Assembly: GCF_958979055.1 (NCBI RefSeq) | Contig: NC_084887.1 | Span: 9,822,501-9,886,500 of the forward strand | Origin: Alnus glutinosa | Taxonomy: Eukaryota > Streptophyta > Magnoliopsida > Fagales > Betulaceae | Direction of reading: 5' to 3' | DNA length: 64,000 nt | Shown: positions 1 through 10,880 of the stretch, piece by piece | How positions within the stretch are numbered: position 1 is the first letter of the stretch | How the letters are laid out: each line of letters opens with the position of its first letter | Program-made: the position numbers and the translations under genes | Notes under the pieces: model-generated | Seen by the model: the letters and a program-made list of their open reading frames with translations, nothing else | Databases searched by the model: none | What the model was told of the DNA's origin: nothing

Positions 1-428
1 TTGTTTATGATAGGATGTGGTGCAAACCAAAACCTGGCTCAGTTTTGATGATTTCATCATTTGGTTTTAATTGAACTTTGTGTACAATGGAGAAACTTTC
101 TTGAGTACTTGAAAAAAATTGTTATAATAAACTGCTGAAGATGACCCTTACATAAGAAAGCTGCATAGACTATCATCCATAGAAAACATGCAAAATTAAA
201 TTAAATAAAAGGGCTTAGAAATATTATAGAATCTTAAAGAGATCAATTTAAACTGAAAGGTAATCCCAGTTTTACATTTGTTAGAAGAATGTTAGAGAAA
301 CTGCGAGAATTCTATTTGTAGCATTTTTAGTGGTTAATCAACCCCCACCACTTCTTCTGCCTAGAATAAATAAAGAATACGCATGGATTTACAAAACTGT
401 CTCTGCTATTCTTTTTTAGTGCTGCGTA
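1..428. other. Intergenic, downstream of the first SAUR
   Basis: This AT-rich stretch holds no convincing coding frame. It would contain the 3' untranslated region of the SAUR gene that ends at 429 on the minus strand. No repeat boundary was recognised. Confidence 0.5.
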
Positions 429-731
429 TCAGAATTCATGTAAGCTAGAAGTGAGATCAATGAAGATGTCTTCACTGCAAGGAATTGTGAGACCACCCAT
501 TGGATGATAGAATCCAAATTCCTCCTTAGCCTTGTTTAGCAATTCTTGAAATGAAGGCTGGTTCAAGAATGATATGGGAACTACAAATCGCTTCTTTTCA
601 CTCTCTCCAACATATACTGCTAGGTAGCCTTTTGGAACATCAGCAAATCTTGAAGCTGCTTGCTTTGCAAATGAGTTTGACCGGCGGAGAATGTGCTTAG
701 CATGTGTAATACCAGGTAAACGAATAGCCAT
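429..731 (-). CDS. SAUR family auxin-responsive protein (SAUR copy 1)
   Basis: This intronless gene encodes 100 residues, the usual SAUR size. SAUR proteins of this class are known to bind and inhibit PP2C-D phosphatases at the plasma membrane, which keeps proton pumps active and promotes cell expansion. The protein starts [18 protein letters not shown] and carries the hallmark core from about residue 33: [12 protein letters not shown], then [19 protein letters not shown], then [16 protein letters not shown] near the C-terminus. No membrane segment is seen. The start at 731 is favoured because it matches the start of the sister copies and follows a TATA box at 861-868 by about 130 bp. It is one of four intact copies, all on the minus strand. 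The family call is firm; which SAUR subgroup member it corresponds to is not decided. Confidence 0.95.
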   Translation of the reverse strand: MAIRLPGITHAKHILRRSNSFAKQAASRFADVPKGYLAVYVGESEKKRFVVPISFLNQPSFQELLNKAKEEFGFYHPMGGLTIPCSEDIFIDLTSSLHEF

Positions 732-860
732 TTCTGTCTATCTGTATTATTGCTATGAAAGATGGTGAAGATTACAAATGAAAGCTGAAAAGGGAGAAGA
801 AAGTAAGTGTTTGATATCAGAGGATCTGAGACTTGATCTGGCTGTGAAAGGATATCTTCA

Positions 861-1022
861 TATATATAACTATAGATGAGTAGTGTGTTAAGTCCCTGAA
901 ATGTGGAGCGAGTGGTGTAAAGGGATCCAGGTGGGGTTGGTGAGAGACATATCATTTGAAGGATCACATGGACATGTCTTTCTACTCATCATGAAGAAAT
1001 TGGTAGTGATTGAGACTTTGGA
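861..1022 (-). promoter_or_regulatory. SAUR copy 1 promoter: TATA box, TGTCTC site, conserved CACATG block
   Basis: Reading the minus strand there is a TATA stretch at 870-861, a TGTCTC auxin-response core at 949-944 inside GTCTCTCACCAA, and a block containing CCATGTGATCC at about 970-960. The same order recurs upstream of SAUR copy 2, and the CACATG block recurs upstream of copies 3 and 4. TGTCTC is the classical ARF-binding core; use here is inferred from position and conservation. Confidence 0.6.
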
Positions 1023-2500
1023 ACACGCTGAGCACAAGCCACAAGCATTTGTTGGGAGAACAACCTACAAGGGACCCTGTTGAAAGCAAAGATATGTGGA
1101 TTGGAGAAAAATTTGCACTAACTGGCTGACCTCCCGCTATGAAAGACAGGGTTAGACATATAGTTGGGACCAGAGAAAGTCTCCAAGATCATGCAAACCT
1201 AACTCGTATCTTTACAACAAGTTTAACCTCAATGAAATCTGGATGTTGGGGAAAAGAAAAGTTATCTGTATCAGCAAATACTCTGCAGATTTTCTCAACG
1301 GAGTAAAAAAATATTCATTTGTGTTTAAAAATGAAAATGAAAATGAAATTTCCAACTGTTAGAAACATGAGAATACATTGATGATCAGGGATTGAGGTGA
1401 GGAAAGGAAATGTAGTCATTGCCTCACAACCTAATTTACCGACATTTTCTTAATTTTCCTTTATCCAATGAGTTTGAGGACAAACCCCCATGGAGAGCAC
1501 ATGAAGTATGTCCTACAAGTAGTCATAGCTGGAGCAACCCTACATATCTCAAACAAGTATTGCATTGTAAGTGATGAAAATTTTAGGTGCCGACTCTCGC
1601 AAAACAAGTTTCTTTTCTTTTCTCCTTGTTTTTGTTCACTTTTGTTTTGATCTCATAATCTATTAGGATTGTCGAGACTATGCGAACTAGTAAAAATTAA
1701 AGAGAAAATGGAGAGAAAACTTAGGGAACTCACGTGGTTCGGCAGTGTGCCTATGCCTACAGGAACAAGTGGCTAATTTCACCTCTAGACTCCACCTGTC
1801 TAGCCTTTATAGTAGAGACCACTATAACTTCAAATATTAGCCACCATTTCTGACATAATCAAAGTAAGAAATATTAACAACCTCGGCCTCATAAGATTGA
1901 GTTCCTCTGGTCATTTACAGATAAGCCTTTCAAGGGTCACTTCTTTAGCAAAAAAAACACATCTAAAATTAAACATTTGTTTCAACTGCATCTGTTGAAT
2001 ATTACGCTGATAGACTCCTTAGAATGGACCAAATTCTTTTAACTAGATTGAAACATTAGAAAGTGAAAACACATAACAATGGATCAAAGACTTGAGAAAA
2101 TGTTGATTCCTCTTAGTTAATTAGTATTTGTGAATAGGCAAAATGTGAATTCAATTATTAAAAGAAGAAGATGACGATAAGAATCAACGCTCCATTTGTT
2201 AAAATTTTTTATTTTTGTCTTTTATTTTCTCTTCTCAAAACAAAAATATTAACAAATAACCAAAATACAAAACATTCATAAAAATATAAAAACAGTTTTC
2301 ACATTTATGTTACATCATAACACTTTTTCAAATAAAAAACAATAACGGTGCCAAAACACATTAACAAACAAAGCCGTTATATTCAATGGTATATAACAAT
2401 GTAGGTTTTGAAAAAAGTAAGCCTTGATCACAATCTGAAACAAATTAGGAGCCAAGGCATTAAACAATACATAAAAATAGAACTTCTATGCAAAATATTT
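1023..2500. other. Intergenic between SAUR copies 1 and 2; LTR-like scrap
   Basis: No supportable gene is present. At about 1660-1830 there is a scrap containing ACGTGGTTCGGC, a string often seen, in reverse, near the 3' end of plant copia LTRs. Its borders could not be found, so this is a weak call. The rest is AT-rich sequence with short frames only. Confidence 0.35.
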
Positions 2501-2589
2501 GCATGAAAATCTTTGATTCCCAACTTTTGTTATAAAAGAAAAAGAATTTTACAATGATTTGTGAAATAATTCAAAATTGAAAAGATGGA

Positions 2590-2900
2590 TTCTTGGGTCA
2601 ATGTTGTTCTCGACACTACTCATTATCATGTCTTTCATTTCTCTATTGATCTACCCAGATTACAAGTAGTAACTGAAGGCTTATCTGCGTGGGATTTTAT
2701 GAGAACCACACGTAGGATGATCCAACTGAAACTCTTTCTTGGCCTTAAAGTGAAAGATATATCGGGTATGAAGTTGGAACCATGAAGAACCTCCTCTGAG
2801 CTTCTACACATTGTCTTTAAATATGTGGCCTCTTGAGCCCTCCACATCTGCTGGAAAATCTGCTTGGCCTGAACAGTGAAGGCAAATGGACTTGTTCTCA
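2590..2900 (-). pseudogene. Decayed SAUR relic A
   Basis: The stretch at about 2700-2780 keeps the SAUR C-terminal coding pattern on the minus strand: GGATGATCCAACTGAAACTC lines up with GGATGATCAAACCCAAATTC in the live copies. A later part at about 2850-2880 lines up with the N-terminal coding region (ATCTGCTTGGCCTGAAC compared with TGTGCTTAGCATG). No open SAUR frame remains. The relic lies just downstream of SAUR copy 2 in transcription order, and matches relic B, including flanking sequence such as TTCAAAATTGAA. It was probably half of a duplicated gene pair. Confidence 0.6.
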
Positions 2901-3031
2901 GATACTACAGTACCTTCTGCTTAGCAACTTTCTCAGCCGAGTGTGCATTTGCCAACTTTCTCCTTCTCCAAAAAGAGATGGAGTGCATGAGTTTACAAAT
3001 CTGTTTTGCTGGTTGATCTCGGCTCCATGTA

Positions 3032-3334
3032 TCACAATCTGTTTAAGCGAGAAGTGAGATCAGTAAGAACCTCTTCTCTGCAAGGAATTGTTAGACCACC
3101 CATTGGATGATCAAACCCAAATTCTTCTGCCGCCTCATTTAACAATTTCTGAAATGAAGGCTCATTTAGGTATGACATAGGTAGAATGAATCTCTTCTTC
3201 TGGTACTCACCAACATAGACTGCAAAGTAACCTTTCGGAACAATTTTAGTTGTGAAAGCTGCTTCTTTGCCGCTTAGAAAGGACCGGCGGACAACTTGCA
3301 TAACATGCATAATAGTAGGAACTCGAATAGCCAT
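3032..3334 (-). CDS. SAUR family auxin-responsive protein (SAUR copy 2)
   Basis: This intronless gene encodes a 100-residue SAUR. A longer frame runs up to 3538, but the start at 3334 (MAIRVPTIMHVMQVVRRS) is chosen because it matches the sister genes and because the TATA box at 3441-3450 would lie inside the longer reading. The core motifs are [32 protein letters not shown] and [16 protein letters not shown], ending LTSRLNRL. The known role of the family is control of plasma-membrane proton pumping through PP2C-D phosphatases in auxin-driven growth. It shares with copy 4 a decayed SAUR relic directly downstream and the same stretch before the stop, which suggests that both come from one duplicated unit. 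Confidence 0.95.
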   Translation of the reverse strand: MAIRVPTIMHVMQVVRRSFLSGKEAAFTTKIVPKGYFAVYVGEYQKKRFILPMSYLNEPSFQKLLNEAAEEFGFDHPMGGLTIPCREEVLTDLTSRLNRL

Positions 3335-3440
3335 TTCTGTAAAAGCTTGACCTTCAGAAATGGCTTTGGAGAAAAAGGTGGATAAATGTTTATTAGGGGA
3401 GATAAGTGGACTTGATTTGGCTGTTGGAATAACATGTATG

Positions 3441-3590
3441 TGTATATATAGATGAAAGGAGGGATGGGAAAATCTCTGAAAATGTGAGTATGAGTATAGT
3501 GGGGTATTGGTGAGAGACAAAGGACTTTGAAGGATCACATGGTTTTGTCTTCCAACTCATTATCGAGAACTTGGTGCTGGTGGAAATTAT
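3441..3590 (-). promoter_or_regulatory. SAUR copy 2 promoter: TATA box, TGTCTC site, CACATG block
   Basis: On the minus strand there is a TATATATACA box at 3450-3441, a TGTCTC auxin-response core at 3519-3514 preceded by the same TTGGTGAGAGACA context as copy 1 (read on plus), and the GGATCACATGG block at about 3533-3543. A further, weaker copy of the CATATGG block with the following bases lies at about 3760-3775. Confidence 0.6.
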
Positions 3591-3599
3591 ACTTCAAGG

Positions 3600-5450
3600 A
3601 AGACCTTATGTCCAACAATTTCTGGGGTGGTAACCTATAAGGGGACCCCACTTGAAGTTAAGAGAAGGAGTTATCATGTTATGTGGTCAGCATTGTCAAT
3701 TGGAGTAAGTCTTAAAGGATGATCTAACATTAGGGACTGTCAATGGACATTTTTCAAGAGGGATCATATGGTTTTGCCTCTCTAAGTTTCATAAATTTTA
3801 ATGCTCTATTCTGTATGTTGTTATTCATCAATCATGGCCTGTAACATAACAGAGCAAACTACAGACCCCACATTCCCTATTTACACTCCATTCGGGTTAA
3901 ACCAACCGACCTGTTGGACCAAATATTAACTAGTAGGGACAAATATGTGGACCAGGAACATATCAAATTCCACACAAACAATTTATCACTTCATGTGAAG
4001 ATGTTGCTTAATACAAAAAGCAAAAGAATTGGAGAGAAAGTGAGTGGGCCCTGAATCTGAAAGGATGATTGATTAGGAAAACCAAACCACCCTAGCATGT
4101 TATGTTGTAGATGATTCTAACATCTCAATGAGCTATGTATCTGATGAAGAAAGTTTTTAATTCTATTTGGTCAATGCAGGAGTTTCTATTGGTGGACCAT
4201 TACCAGATAATCCACAATGATCAACTATAACAGACTTCACCTTCAAGATATATACTAAATGCCTAAGATGTGTGATTTTAATGATTGGATTGAATGCTAA
4301 GTGATGACCATGGCTGATATAGATGAAAAAGTTCCTAGACCATCACGTCAAGGACAATATCAGCTGAGTCATTCATGTTTTTTAATTCCTTCAAAACACA
4401 ATTCTAATTATAAACCACTAGGTCCAACTAAGGGAGAAAATTATGTAGAATCATTCTTTAACAAAAAAAATTGTGGAGAAAAAGCGGAATCAATAGAAAA
4501 AAAGGGACAAGAGACTTTGGGGTGGTTTGGCCTTAGAGGCTTATATCCACTACTTGAAATATTCCTAAGGGCTATGTTATGCTCTTATTGACTTGATGAT
4601 TTTACAATTCAAATAGCACCTATTTATAGGAGAAATGTGGTATGTGGAGTGAATGCAAATAAGGTAATCAAATCACTAAGATTTGCTTACAATCACATAC
4701 ATGTAAACATTCTAATAAGGAAAGAACAGAGCATCTCATTCATTAGCTTCCATGCCTTACAGAATCACCGGGGCTACAGTGCTATAGACTACATTCCAAA
4801 GCAAATCCCAAGTTTCACTTGGCCTGTGCTAGCACCCAACCTGATATCACAAATGCCACCCCATCTGGTTTGAAAATTAAGTTCAAATTTGGGAAGTGAA
4901 ATATTAGAGTGTCAGAGGCCTCCACACGTTGAGATATCATTGAACTCCGTTAGAAGAGTTATTAGGGTCTGTGAGAGTCAACAAATGAAATTGCCTTGAT
5001 TTCCATTATTAAAAAAAAATAATAATAATAAAAAAAAAAAATTTGGTTAAATCACTAACTATTCCAAAAACTTAAACTAATAGGAAATAATGAATTTAAT
5101 AATTTAATTAATATTTTAACGCTCCCCTCAACAAGTGAAACCCAACACGTAGAATATTTAACTGAAATGAAATGGGATAAACTATAGAGTTAGAATTCAA
5201 ACTTATTGCATTTGCTATATACCATGTAAATCACTAAGTAACTTATCCCAAAAGCTTAAGCTAATAGAAATTGTAAATTTAATTCTTTAAGTAATATTTT
5301 AACAAAAAATAAACAATAGACACTGATTATGTATAAAAAATAAAATTGCAATGATTGTATTTAACAATTTCCTCAAATGGAAAGATTTTTTTTTCCTGCC
5401 AAATAGCAGAAAACAAGAAAAAAAAAAAAGGTTCTACAACATGTTGTCTA
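3600..5450. other. Intergenic with LTR-derived scraps
   Basis: No gene is supported. At 4611-4632 the text CACCTATTTATAGG looks like the TATA region of an LTR read on the minus strand. At about 5045-5120 and 5225-5310 two diverged copies of a roughly 75-bp segment (AAATCACTAA through AATATTTTAAC, with CCCAAAAGCTTAAGCTAATAG in the second) lie 180 bp apart. They resemble LTR ends, but no complete element with target-site duplications was found. A run of A with AAT units sits at 5008-5042. Confidence 0.35.
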
Positions 5451-5497
5451 TGTCCTGCTATACAAAATTGCCTCAGTGGTAGTTTGAGCGCATTCTC

Positions 5498-5803
5498 TTA
5501 TGAGCCACTCAAGCGAGAAGTGACATCAATGAAAGTGTCTACTCTACAGGGAATAGTCAAACCACCCATTGGATGATTAAACTCGAATTCTTCTTCAGCC
5601 TTTCTTAGCAAATCTTGAAATGAAGGTTGGTTTAAGTAGGACACGGGAACCACAAATCTTTGTTTCTGCTTCTCTCCAACATAAACAGCAAGGAAGCCTC
5701 TTGGTACATCTGAAGATGTTGAAGCTGCTCTAGATGCAGTCAAAGTAGACATCCGGACAATTTGCTTAGCAAGAGTAACAACCGGCAAACGAATTACTCC
5801 CAT
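5498..5803 (-). CDS. SAUR family auxin-responsive protein (SAUR copy 3)
   Basis: This intronless gene encodes 101 residues. The frame extends to 5998, but the start at 5803 ([19 protein letters not shown]) fits the family, and the TATA box at 5933-5941 falls inside the extension. Core motifs are [32 protein letters not shown] and [16 protein letters not shown]. The linker [12 protein letters not shown] before the core is longer and more Ser/Thr rich than in copy 4. It is the most diverged of the four copies (VPRG in place of VPKG), and its upstream block keeps CACATGG but not TGTCTC. No relic partner was seen beside it. Confidence 0.95.
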   Translation of the reverse strand: MGVIRLPVVTLAKQIVRMSTLTASRAASTSSDVPRGFLAVYVGEKQKQRFVVPVSYLNQPSFQDLLRKAEEEFEFNHPMGGLTIPCRVDTFIDVTSRLSGS

Positions 5804-5932
5804 GGTTTTGTGTTTATATGTATTTTCAGAATAGAATGAAGAAAGAGATCCTAGAGGATTTGTTCTTTCAAGAAAAGCTATCAATAGAGAATATTGTGAA
5901 GGCTTGAGTTGGTTGTAAGCATAGATAGATGT

Positions 5933-6070
5933 GTATTTATAGATGAAAATGGTATGTGGGAAATCCTCTAAAATTCGATGTGTGTGGCCAAGAGGCATTT
6001 GTTGGGATTATGTAATTAGGACATATATCATGAGCCTATCACATGGTTCTGTCTGCCAACTAATCAGCAC
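5933..6070 (-). promoter_or_regulatory. SAUR copy 3 promoter: TATA box and CACATG block
   Basis: A CTATAAATACAC box reads on the minus strand at 5943-5932, and the TCACATGGTTCTGTCTGCCAA block lies at about 6040-6060. The TGTCTC core found in copies 1 and 2 is not present at the matching place. Confidence 0.5.
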
Positions 6071-6189
6071 AGGTTGGCCTGAAAAACTTTGTGTTAATAT
6101 GTTGATAAACACTATGCCCTACAACTTTCAAGATAAGCCAATGAAGGACCAGCAAGAGATTGGAAGAAAAGCTGGATATTCATGTTGAT

Positions 6190-7080
6190 ATGAGAGAAAA
6201 ACTAAGCTACCATTGGACAGAGGACAAGCTTAAGACATGTGGTGGTGTATGTTCATTTTTGAAGGGACAATAAATAAGTAGGATGGATGATGAAATAGTA
6301 AAGGCCAGTTACAATAGGAAGGTAAAATATTTAAAAAGGAGAAGTAAAGCTTTGAAGAGGGTTCTAAGGGGGAAGTTCAAGAAAGCCATGGATGTGAAAG
6401 ATTTCCCTTCCAAGATTCAGTTCACCCAATTTCAGATGATAATCTCTGTCCAAATGAACTGACTTCAACATCTCTTCCTCCTGCTTCTCATCCCACAAAC
6501 CAAACCTAGGATGTAAACTAAGAAATGAGAATGCAGTCTACTCAAGGCCTATTTTGATCATATAAACCAGCAATAATGTCTGTTAACAAATGATCTCTTA
6601 TCTCCTGTCCTTGTTTAACCACAAAACTCTATGCTATAATATTAATTAAATGATTAATTTTATTATTTCCTCTCATCTTAAGCTTTTATAATAAGTGGTA
6701 ATATAATATGGTATCAGAGTAAAGGCCCTGACTTAATACTCTATGATGTGTAGTCTTCCATTATGGACTGCACTTTTTGTTCATGTCAATTAAGGGACCA
6801 AGCAAGGATTCCACTTCCCTTGTCAAATGGTAGACATCAAATTGGCACTCTAGTCGCAGATAGCCAGCCTATGCACATGAGGTTGCAGATAATGTAATGC
6901 AATGGCAATCCAATTAAGTCCAATGTCCAAATATTAATGCATTAGCTCCTCTGCATTTTACAATCAAAGTCATTATGAAAGCTTGTATGACATTTCCGCC
7001 AAAGAGAACGATTTATATGTAAGAAAGAAAGGTATTGTATTTTATATATTTGCATGGAGAGTTTACTACTAAACTTCATT
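6190..7080. other. Intergenic with an LTR 3' end and primer-binding site scrap
   Basis: No gene is supported. At 6713-6724 the string TGGTATCAGAG, preceded by a stretch resembling an LTR end (AAGCTTTTATAATAAGTGG), is a typical tRNA-Met primer-binding site of a plant LTR retrotransposon. Only this scrap could be recognised. Confidence 0.4.
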
Positions 7081-7480
7081 GCAGAAAAATGCAAAATTTT
7101 ACAATGAATAATGGAATAACCCAAATCTCTTAATTCAAAATTGAAGAGACAGAGTTTGGTCAATGGTGTCAAACAGTTCATGTTTAACAGACCACAATTT
7201 TCATGTCTGTCTCGATTGCGAGCCACTACCAGTGCCTAGAACTAAAAGATGCTTGTAGAATTGGAACTCCTCCTGGTGGGCTTCTCCAATGTGCACAGCA
7301 TTGGCCTTCTGATAGATCATGACCTTGAGTCATCTGCACTCATTGGAGAATGTGCTTAACCTGAATGATCCTGGGCGAATGGATTCCCAGACTGTTATTT
7401 TCTTGAGAAACTTCAGTGATTCCTGTCATGTGGGTGGACATTTCCTGCTCTGTCCCTTCTGCCATAGAGAAGAAATGTGT
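7080..7480 (-). pseudogene. Decayed SAUR relic B
   Basis: This stretch corresponds to relic A. Both begin with TTTACAATGA followed by TTCAAAATTGAA and CATGTCT, and both later contain a SAUR N-terminal-like piece (here GGAGAATGTGCTTAACCTGAA at about 7350-7370, compared with GAGAATGTGCTTAGCATG in live copy 1). No SAUR frame survives. It lies directly downstream of SAUR copy 4, in the same arrangement as relic A and copy 2. Confidence 0.6.
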
Positions 7481-7510
7481 CGAGTCTGATCAAGCTTAGT
7501 GCGCCCTGCA

Positions 7511-7792
7511 CTAAAATGCATTTAAGCGAGAAGTGAGAGTGATGAAGATGTCTTCCCTGCAGGGAATTGTGAGACCACCCATCGGATGATCAAACCCAAA
7601 TTCTTCCTCAGCCTCGCTTAGCAATTCTTGAAAGGAAGGCTCATTCAGGTATGATATGGGTACCAGAAATCGCTTCTTATGGTCCTCTCCAACATATACT
7701 GCAAAGTAGCCTTTCGGAACACTTTTAGCAAGACCAGAAACAGACCTGCAAACAATCCTCTTAGCGTGCATTATACCAGACAGAAGAGCCAT
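7511..7792 (-). CDS. SAUR family auxin-responsive protein (SAUR copy 4)
   Basis: This intronless gene encodes 93 residues, the shortest of the four because the segment between the N-terminal helix ([17 protein letters not shown]) and the core is reduced to VSGLAKS. The core is complete: [32 protein letters not shown] and [16 protein letters not shown], ending LTSRLNAF. The start at 7792 follows a TATA box at 7921-7929. The role is taken from the family: short-lived auxin-induced inhibitors of PP2C-D phosphatases that promote cell expansion. It forms a unit with relic B, homologous to the copy 2 plus relic A unit about 4.5 kb away. Confidence 0.95.
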   Translation of the reverse strand: MALLSGIMHAKRIVCRSVSGLAKSVPKGYFAVYVGEDHKKRFLVPISYLNEPSFQELLSEAEEEFGFDHPMGGLTIPCREDIFITLTSRLNAF

Positions 7793-7920
7793 TTGTGTTT
7801 CTATTATGACTTTGGAAGAGGCTGTAGTTCACAAATGACTTGGGAGAAGGAAGGAAATATTTGTTACAAGAGGATACTGAGGAAATGATCTGGCTGTGGA
7901 ATATGTCTAAATCGTGTCTG

Positions 7921-8085
7921 TATTTATAGATGGAAGGTTGTCTAAGAAAATCTCTGAAATGTGTGTGAGTGGTGTGGAGGCAATCTGGTGGGAATTAGTC
8001 AGAAAAACAAGCACTCGAAGGATCACATGGTGATGTCCTCAAAATCATCATAGATAAATTGGTAGTGAATGAGACTGTATAGTTG
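7921..8085 (-). promoter_or_regulatory. SAUR copy 4 promoter: TATA box and CACATG block
   Basis: CTATAAATACAG reads on the minus strand at 7930-7919. The block GAAGGATCACATGG lies at about 8018-8031 and continues with an ATCATCAT..AAATTGGTAGTGA..GAGACT stretch that closely matches copy 1. The TGTCTC core is not conserved here. Confidence 0.55.
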
Positions 8086-8239
8086 GTGGAGGACATTATG
8101 ACCAACCATTGTTTTCTTGGAGAACAAACAACAACGGACCCACTTGAAATCAAAGAGATATCTGATATGAACCAGGGAAAATTCCTGTGGACACAAATTG
8201 GATATGGAAGCCTTGGAAGGACATGCTTGAGACATGTAG

Positions 8240-9400
8240 GTCTTTTATTTTTGACAGAAATATACTTCAGACTTTCTTCACCATGTGGTCCATGTTAGAA
8301 TGACCATAAACCTTAGAAATGTAAAACTCAATATTACACTTCAAACTGTAAAAAATACAAAAAATCAGTGGATATCTACAATTACAAACAAAACTTTGGA
8401 GGCAGAAGACAAGTGCATTTAATAACATGTTGTGGGCCAAAATCAGCAGCATTGGTTGCTTTAGTGCATTGGCCACACGGGATACCCTTGTGAAGAGCAT
8501 GCATTTTGTTGCTACAGTACTAAGACAAACCCCTGTGAAGAGCACAAGTGTCCTACGGGTAGTCCCCATAGAAAGCCAACCATTCAAACTACACAACCAA
8601 ATTTCCATTGCGACTGGGGAAATTATTGTAAACATGATTCACAGACATCTCAAACTTGGAAGTGAAATGTTATTTCATATTCTATGGTACATCTCCTGTC
8701 CATCATCCATCATTTGTTCAAATCAACGATTACTAAGGGCTCTAACCATATTTCGATTTGTGATTAATTTATAGGATCTGTAGGACCCACATGAAAATGA
8801 ACTGAGATAGATGTAAGATATACCACAATATATGAAACAGAATATCTCTAAAATATATATCCAAACATTCTTAGAATCTAACTCGAGGCCCTCTAAGCAT
8901 CTCAATATTCCAATGATCCATGCAACCGTGTCAGCATATGCGCTTGGCTTTCTATTAGTGAATAAGGTAGGCAGGTGCCATCTAATCCTTCAAATTCACT
9001 ACACAATTTATCTCCAATGACCCAATATCAATTGGAAAATGCTTCCAATGCACAATTGACAACAAATTCAATAATATAGTGATGTTTAAGCTCTCCATTT
9101 AGATTTAGTTAGCTCTACGGACAGTATAAATCTTTCCGACTGCCTGAAGAAAAGAAAAAAGAAAAACAAATAATAAAAAAAAAAGATGGTTCATGCAAAA
9201 ACAACTTAAGCAAGTGCTGCACATAACGATTTAATGATCAGAACAAAGGAATCTCTTTGATATAATTGCGTTGAAAGTATAAGAACTCAATTGTCATCAC
9301 AAAAGCAATAAATTTACAATGCCTTATAAACCAATATATTTCATCTCTCATAAACCAATAAGCCATTTGTTGTACATGTGAGATCGATATAAACTTCTCC
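8240..9400. other. Intergenic, no gene seen
   Basis: Only short frames without recognisable domains occur. The sequence is AT-rich. No repeat boundaries were identified. Confidence 0.4.
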
Positions 9401-9419
9401 ACATGGAGTTTATGAGAGT

Positions 9420-9870
9420 ATCCATAGGATTTTTTAAGCCGAGCAATTCCTCAGCCTGGAGATTAGGGGTGCTTCAAGTTTGACATCGGAACCAAGAAAT
9501 GCCTTCTTTTGGTTTCTGGAATGTGAAAGAAAAGTGTCCTTTCAGTACATCTGGAGCCATCTGCAACCTAGAGCATCTGCTTAGCCTGAACAATCCCGGA
9601 CAAAAGCATTCTGATGACTATACTGTTCTTGAGACATCATCCATCCCATCTCTTCTGCCAAAAAGAGAGAGATGCATGTGCATGAATCCAACATTGTCAC
9701 GCTGGTTCTAGTAAGAAGTCTTCTCCAAAGGGAATTCTGAGGCCACCCATTGGATGATTGAACGCAAATTCTACCCCAGCCTTACCAAGCAATTCATGGC
9801 TCTCTGTCTTCCAACTTATCATCATGAACTTAGCGGTGACAAAGACTTCATATCTGTTGGAAAACATCAT
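9420..9870 (-). pseudogene. Dead SAUR unit: relic C followed by relic D and promoter remnant
   Basis: At 9420-9620 there is a decayed SAUR (relic C) that matches relics A and B, including CTTAGCCTGAACAATCCCGGAC (in part) and CTTCTGCCAAAAAGAGAGAGATG. At 9712-9800 a C-terminal SAUR piece (relic D) keeps the coding pattern AGGCCACCCATTGGATGATTG, that is HPMGG on the minus strand, and stops at the position of the helix before it. The text TCTGTCTTCCAACTTATCATC that follows at about 9800-9820 matches the upstream promoter block of the live genes, so most of the coding region between them has been lost. Confidence 0.65.
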
Positions 9871-9899
9871 GCCCATCCATTTCTAAGAGGACAAACAAC

Positions 9900-10880
9900 A
9901 AGGAATCCCACTTGAAAAGAGAAACCCATTGTTGATTCACTTGGCCATTATTTATGGGAATAGGACACTTTTGAGAATAATATCTACGATCTAATTTAGT
10001 CTGTTGATGTGATGCAGATCTTAACAGTTAAATATTACTATACATAAAAAAGGGGAAAATAAATTTACCCTCCAAACTATCACCAATTTAGCACTTAGAC
10101 CACCAAACTTAAAGTGTTTCAGGTGGCTAAAATTGTGACAAGTAGCATAACTATATTAAGAAATAATACATACAAAAAAACTCAATGACTACAGCCTGGG
10201 AGCCGAGAGCAAAGTGCAAAGAAGAGTTAATGATCTATGTCTAATGGTATTCCTCTAGTTAGAAATTGCAAAGATTCGAATCATTAAATGAAAAATCTAT
10301 GTATATTAATGAGAAGGTGTTGGTCAATGTTTCAAAATGCTCTTTCCTATAAAGCGCCAACATGAGGATTTCATCAACCATCAGTTGCAGAGAAAACAAT
10401 CTTTTGGAGTGAAAAAGGTCATAGAGAGAAGCCAAGGCATGACTTTCTAGGGTATATGTTTCTTCATGTTCTCTCATCTTTCTAATTATTTTTTCTCCTT
10501 TTACAATTGTCTTGCTTCAATTAATACTTTCTCATAAATTGGGATTCAGAGACATCACCATTTTGCTTCTTTATATTCTTAGTCCTCTTTAAAGGGATGA
10601 AGCTAAATCTACAAGAAAATCGCACTCTCCGCAACAAAGGCACTCTAGAAGGTTACACATTACATGAGTCTATCCATTACATCTTTCTTCATTCTATCTC
10701 TCTTCATTCATGCATATATATAAACTCGTCTGCCTATGTATATATGGGTGTTTGTGTGTATAAAGTTAGAAACGTGAGTACAATTTATGTGTCTCTGTTT
10801 TTTGCTTGTTCACATAAATGAGTAAAATGATGTTTGACGCATGTCACTCTAGATTTCATCATTCGTATTCTCTTACCAAA
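9900..10880. other. Intergenic, no gene seen
   Basis: No supportable gene is present. The left edge of a possible degraded inverted-repeat element lies at about 10060 (see the entry starting there). Confidence 0.35.

Noticed and set aside
3335-3538. N-terminal extension of SAUR copy 2 in the same frame
   Set aside because: The TATA box lies within the extension, and sister genes start at the internal Met.
4301-4591. A 96-codon plus-strand frame
   Set aside because: No recognisable family and no gene-like context. It lies in a stretch with LTR-like scraps.
5804-5998. N-terminal extension of SAUR copy 3 in the same frame
   Set aside because: The TATA box at 5933-5941 lies within the extension, and the sister genes share the internal start.
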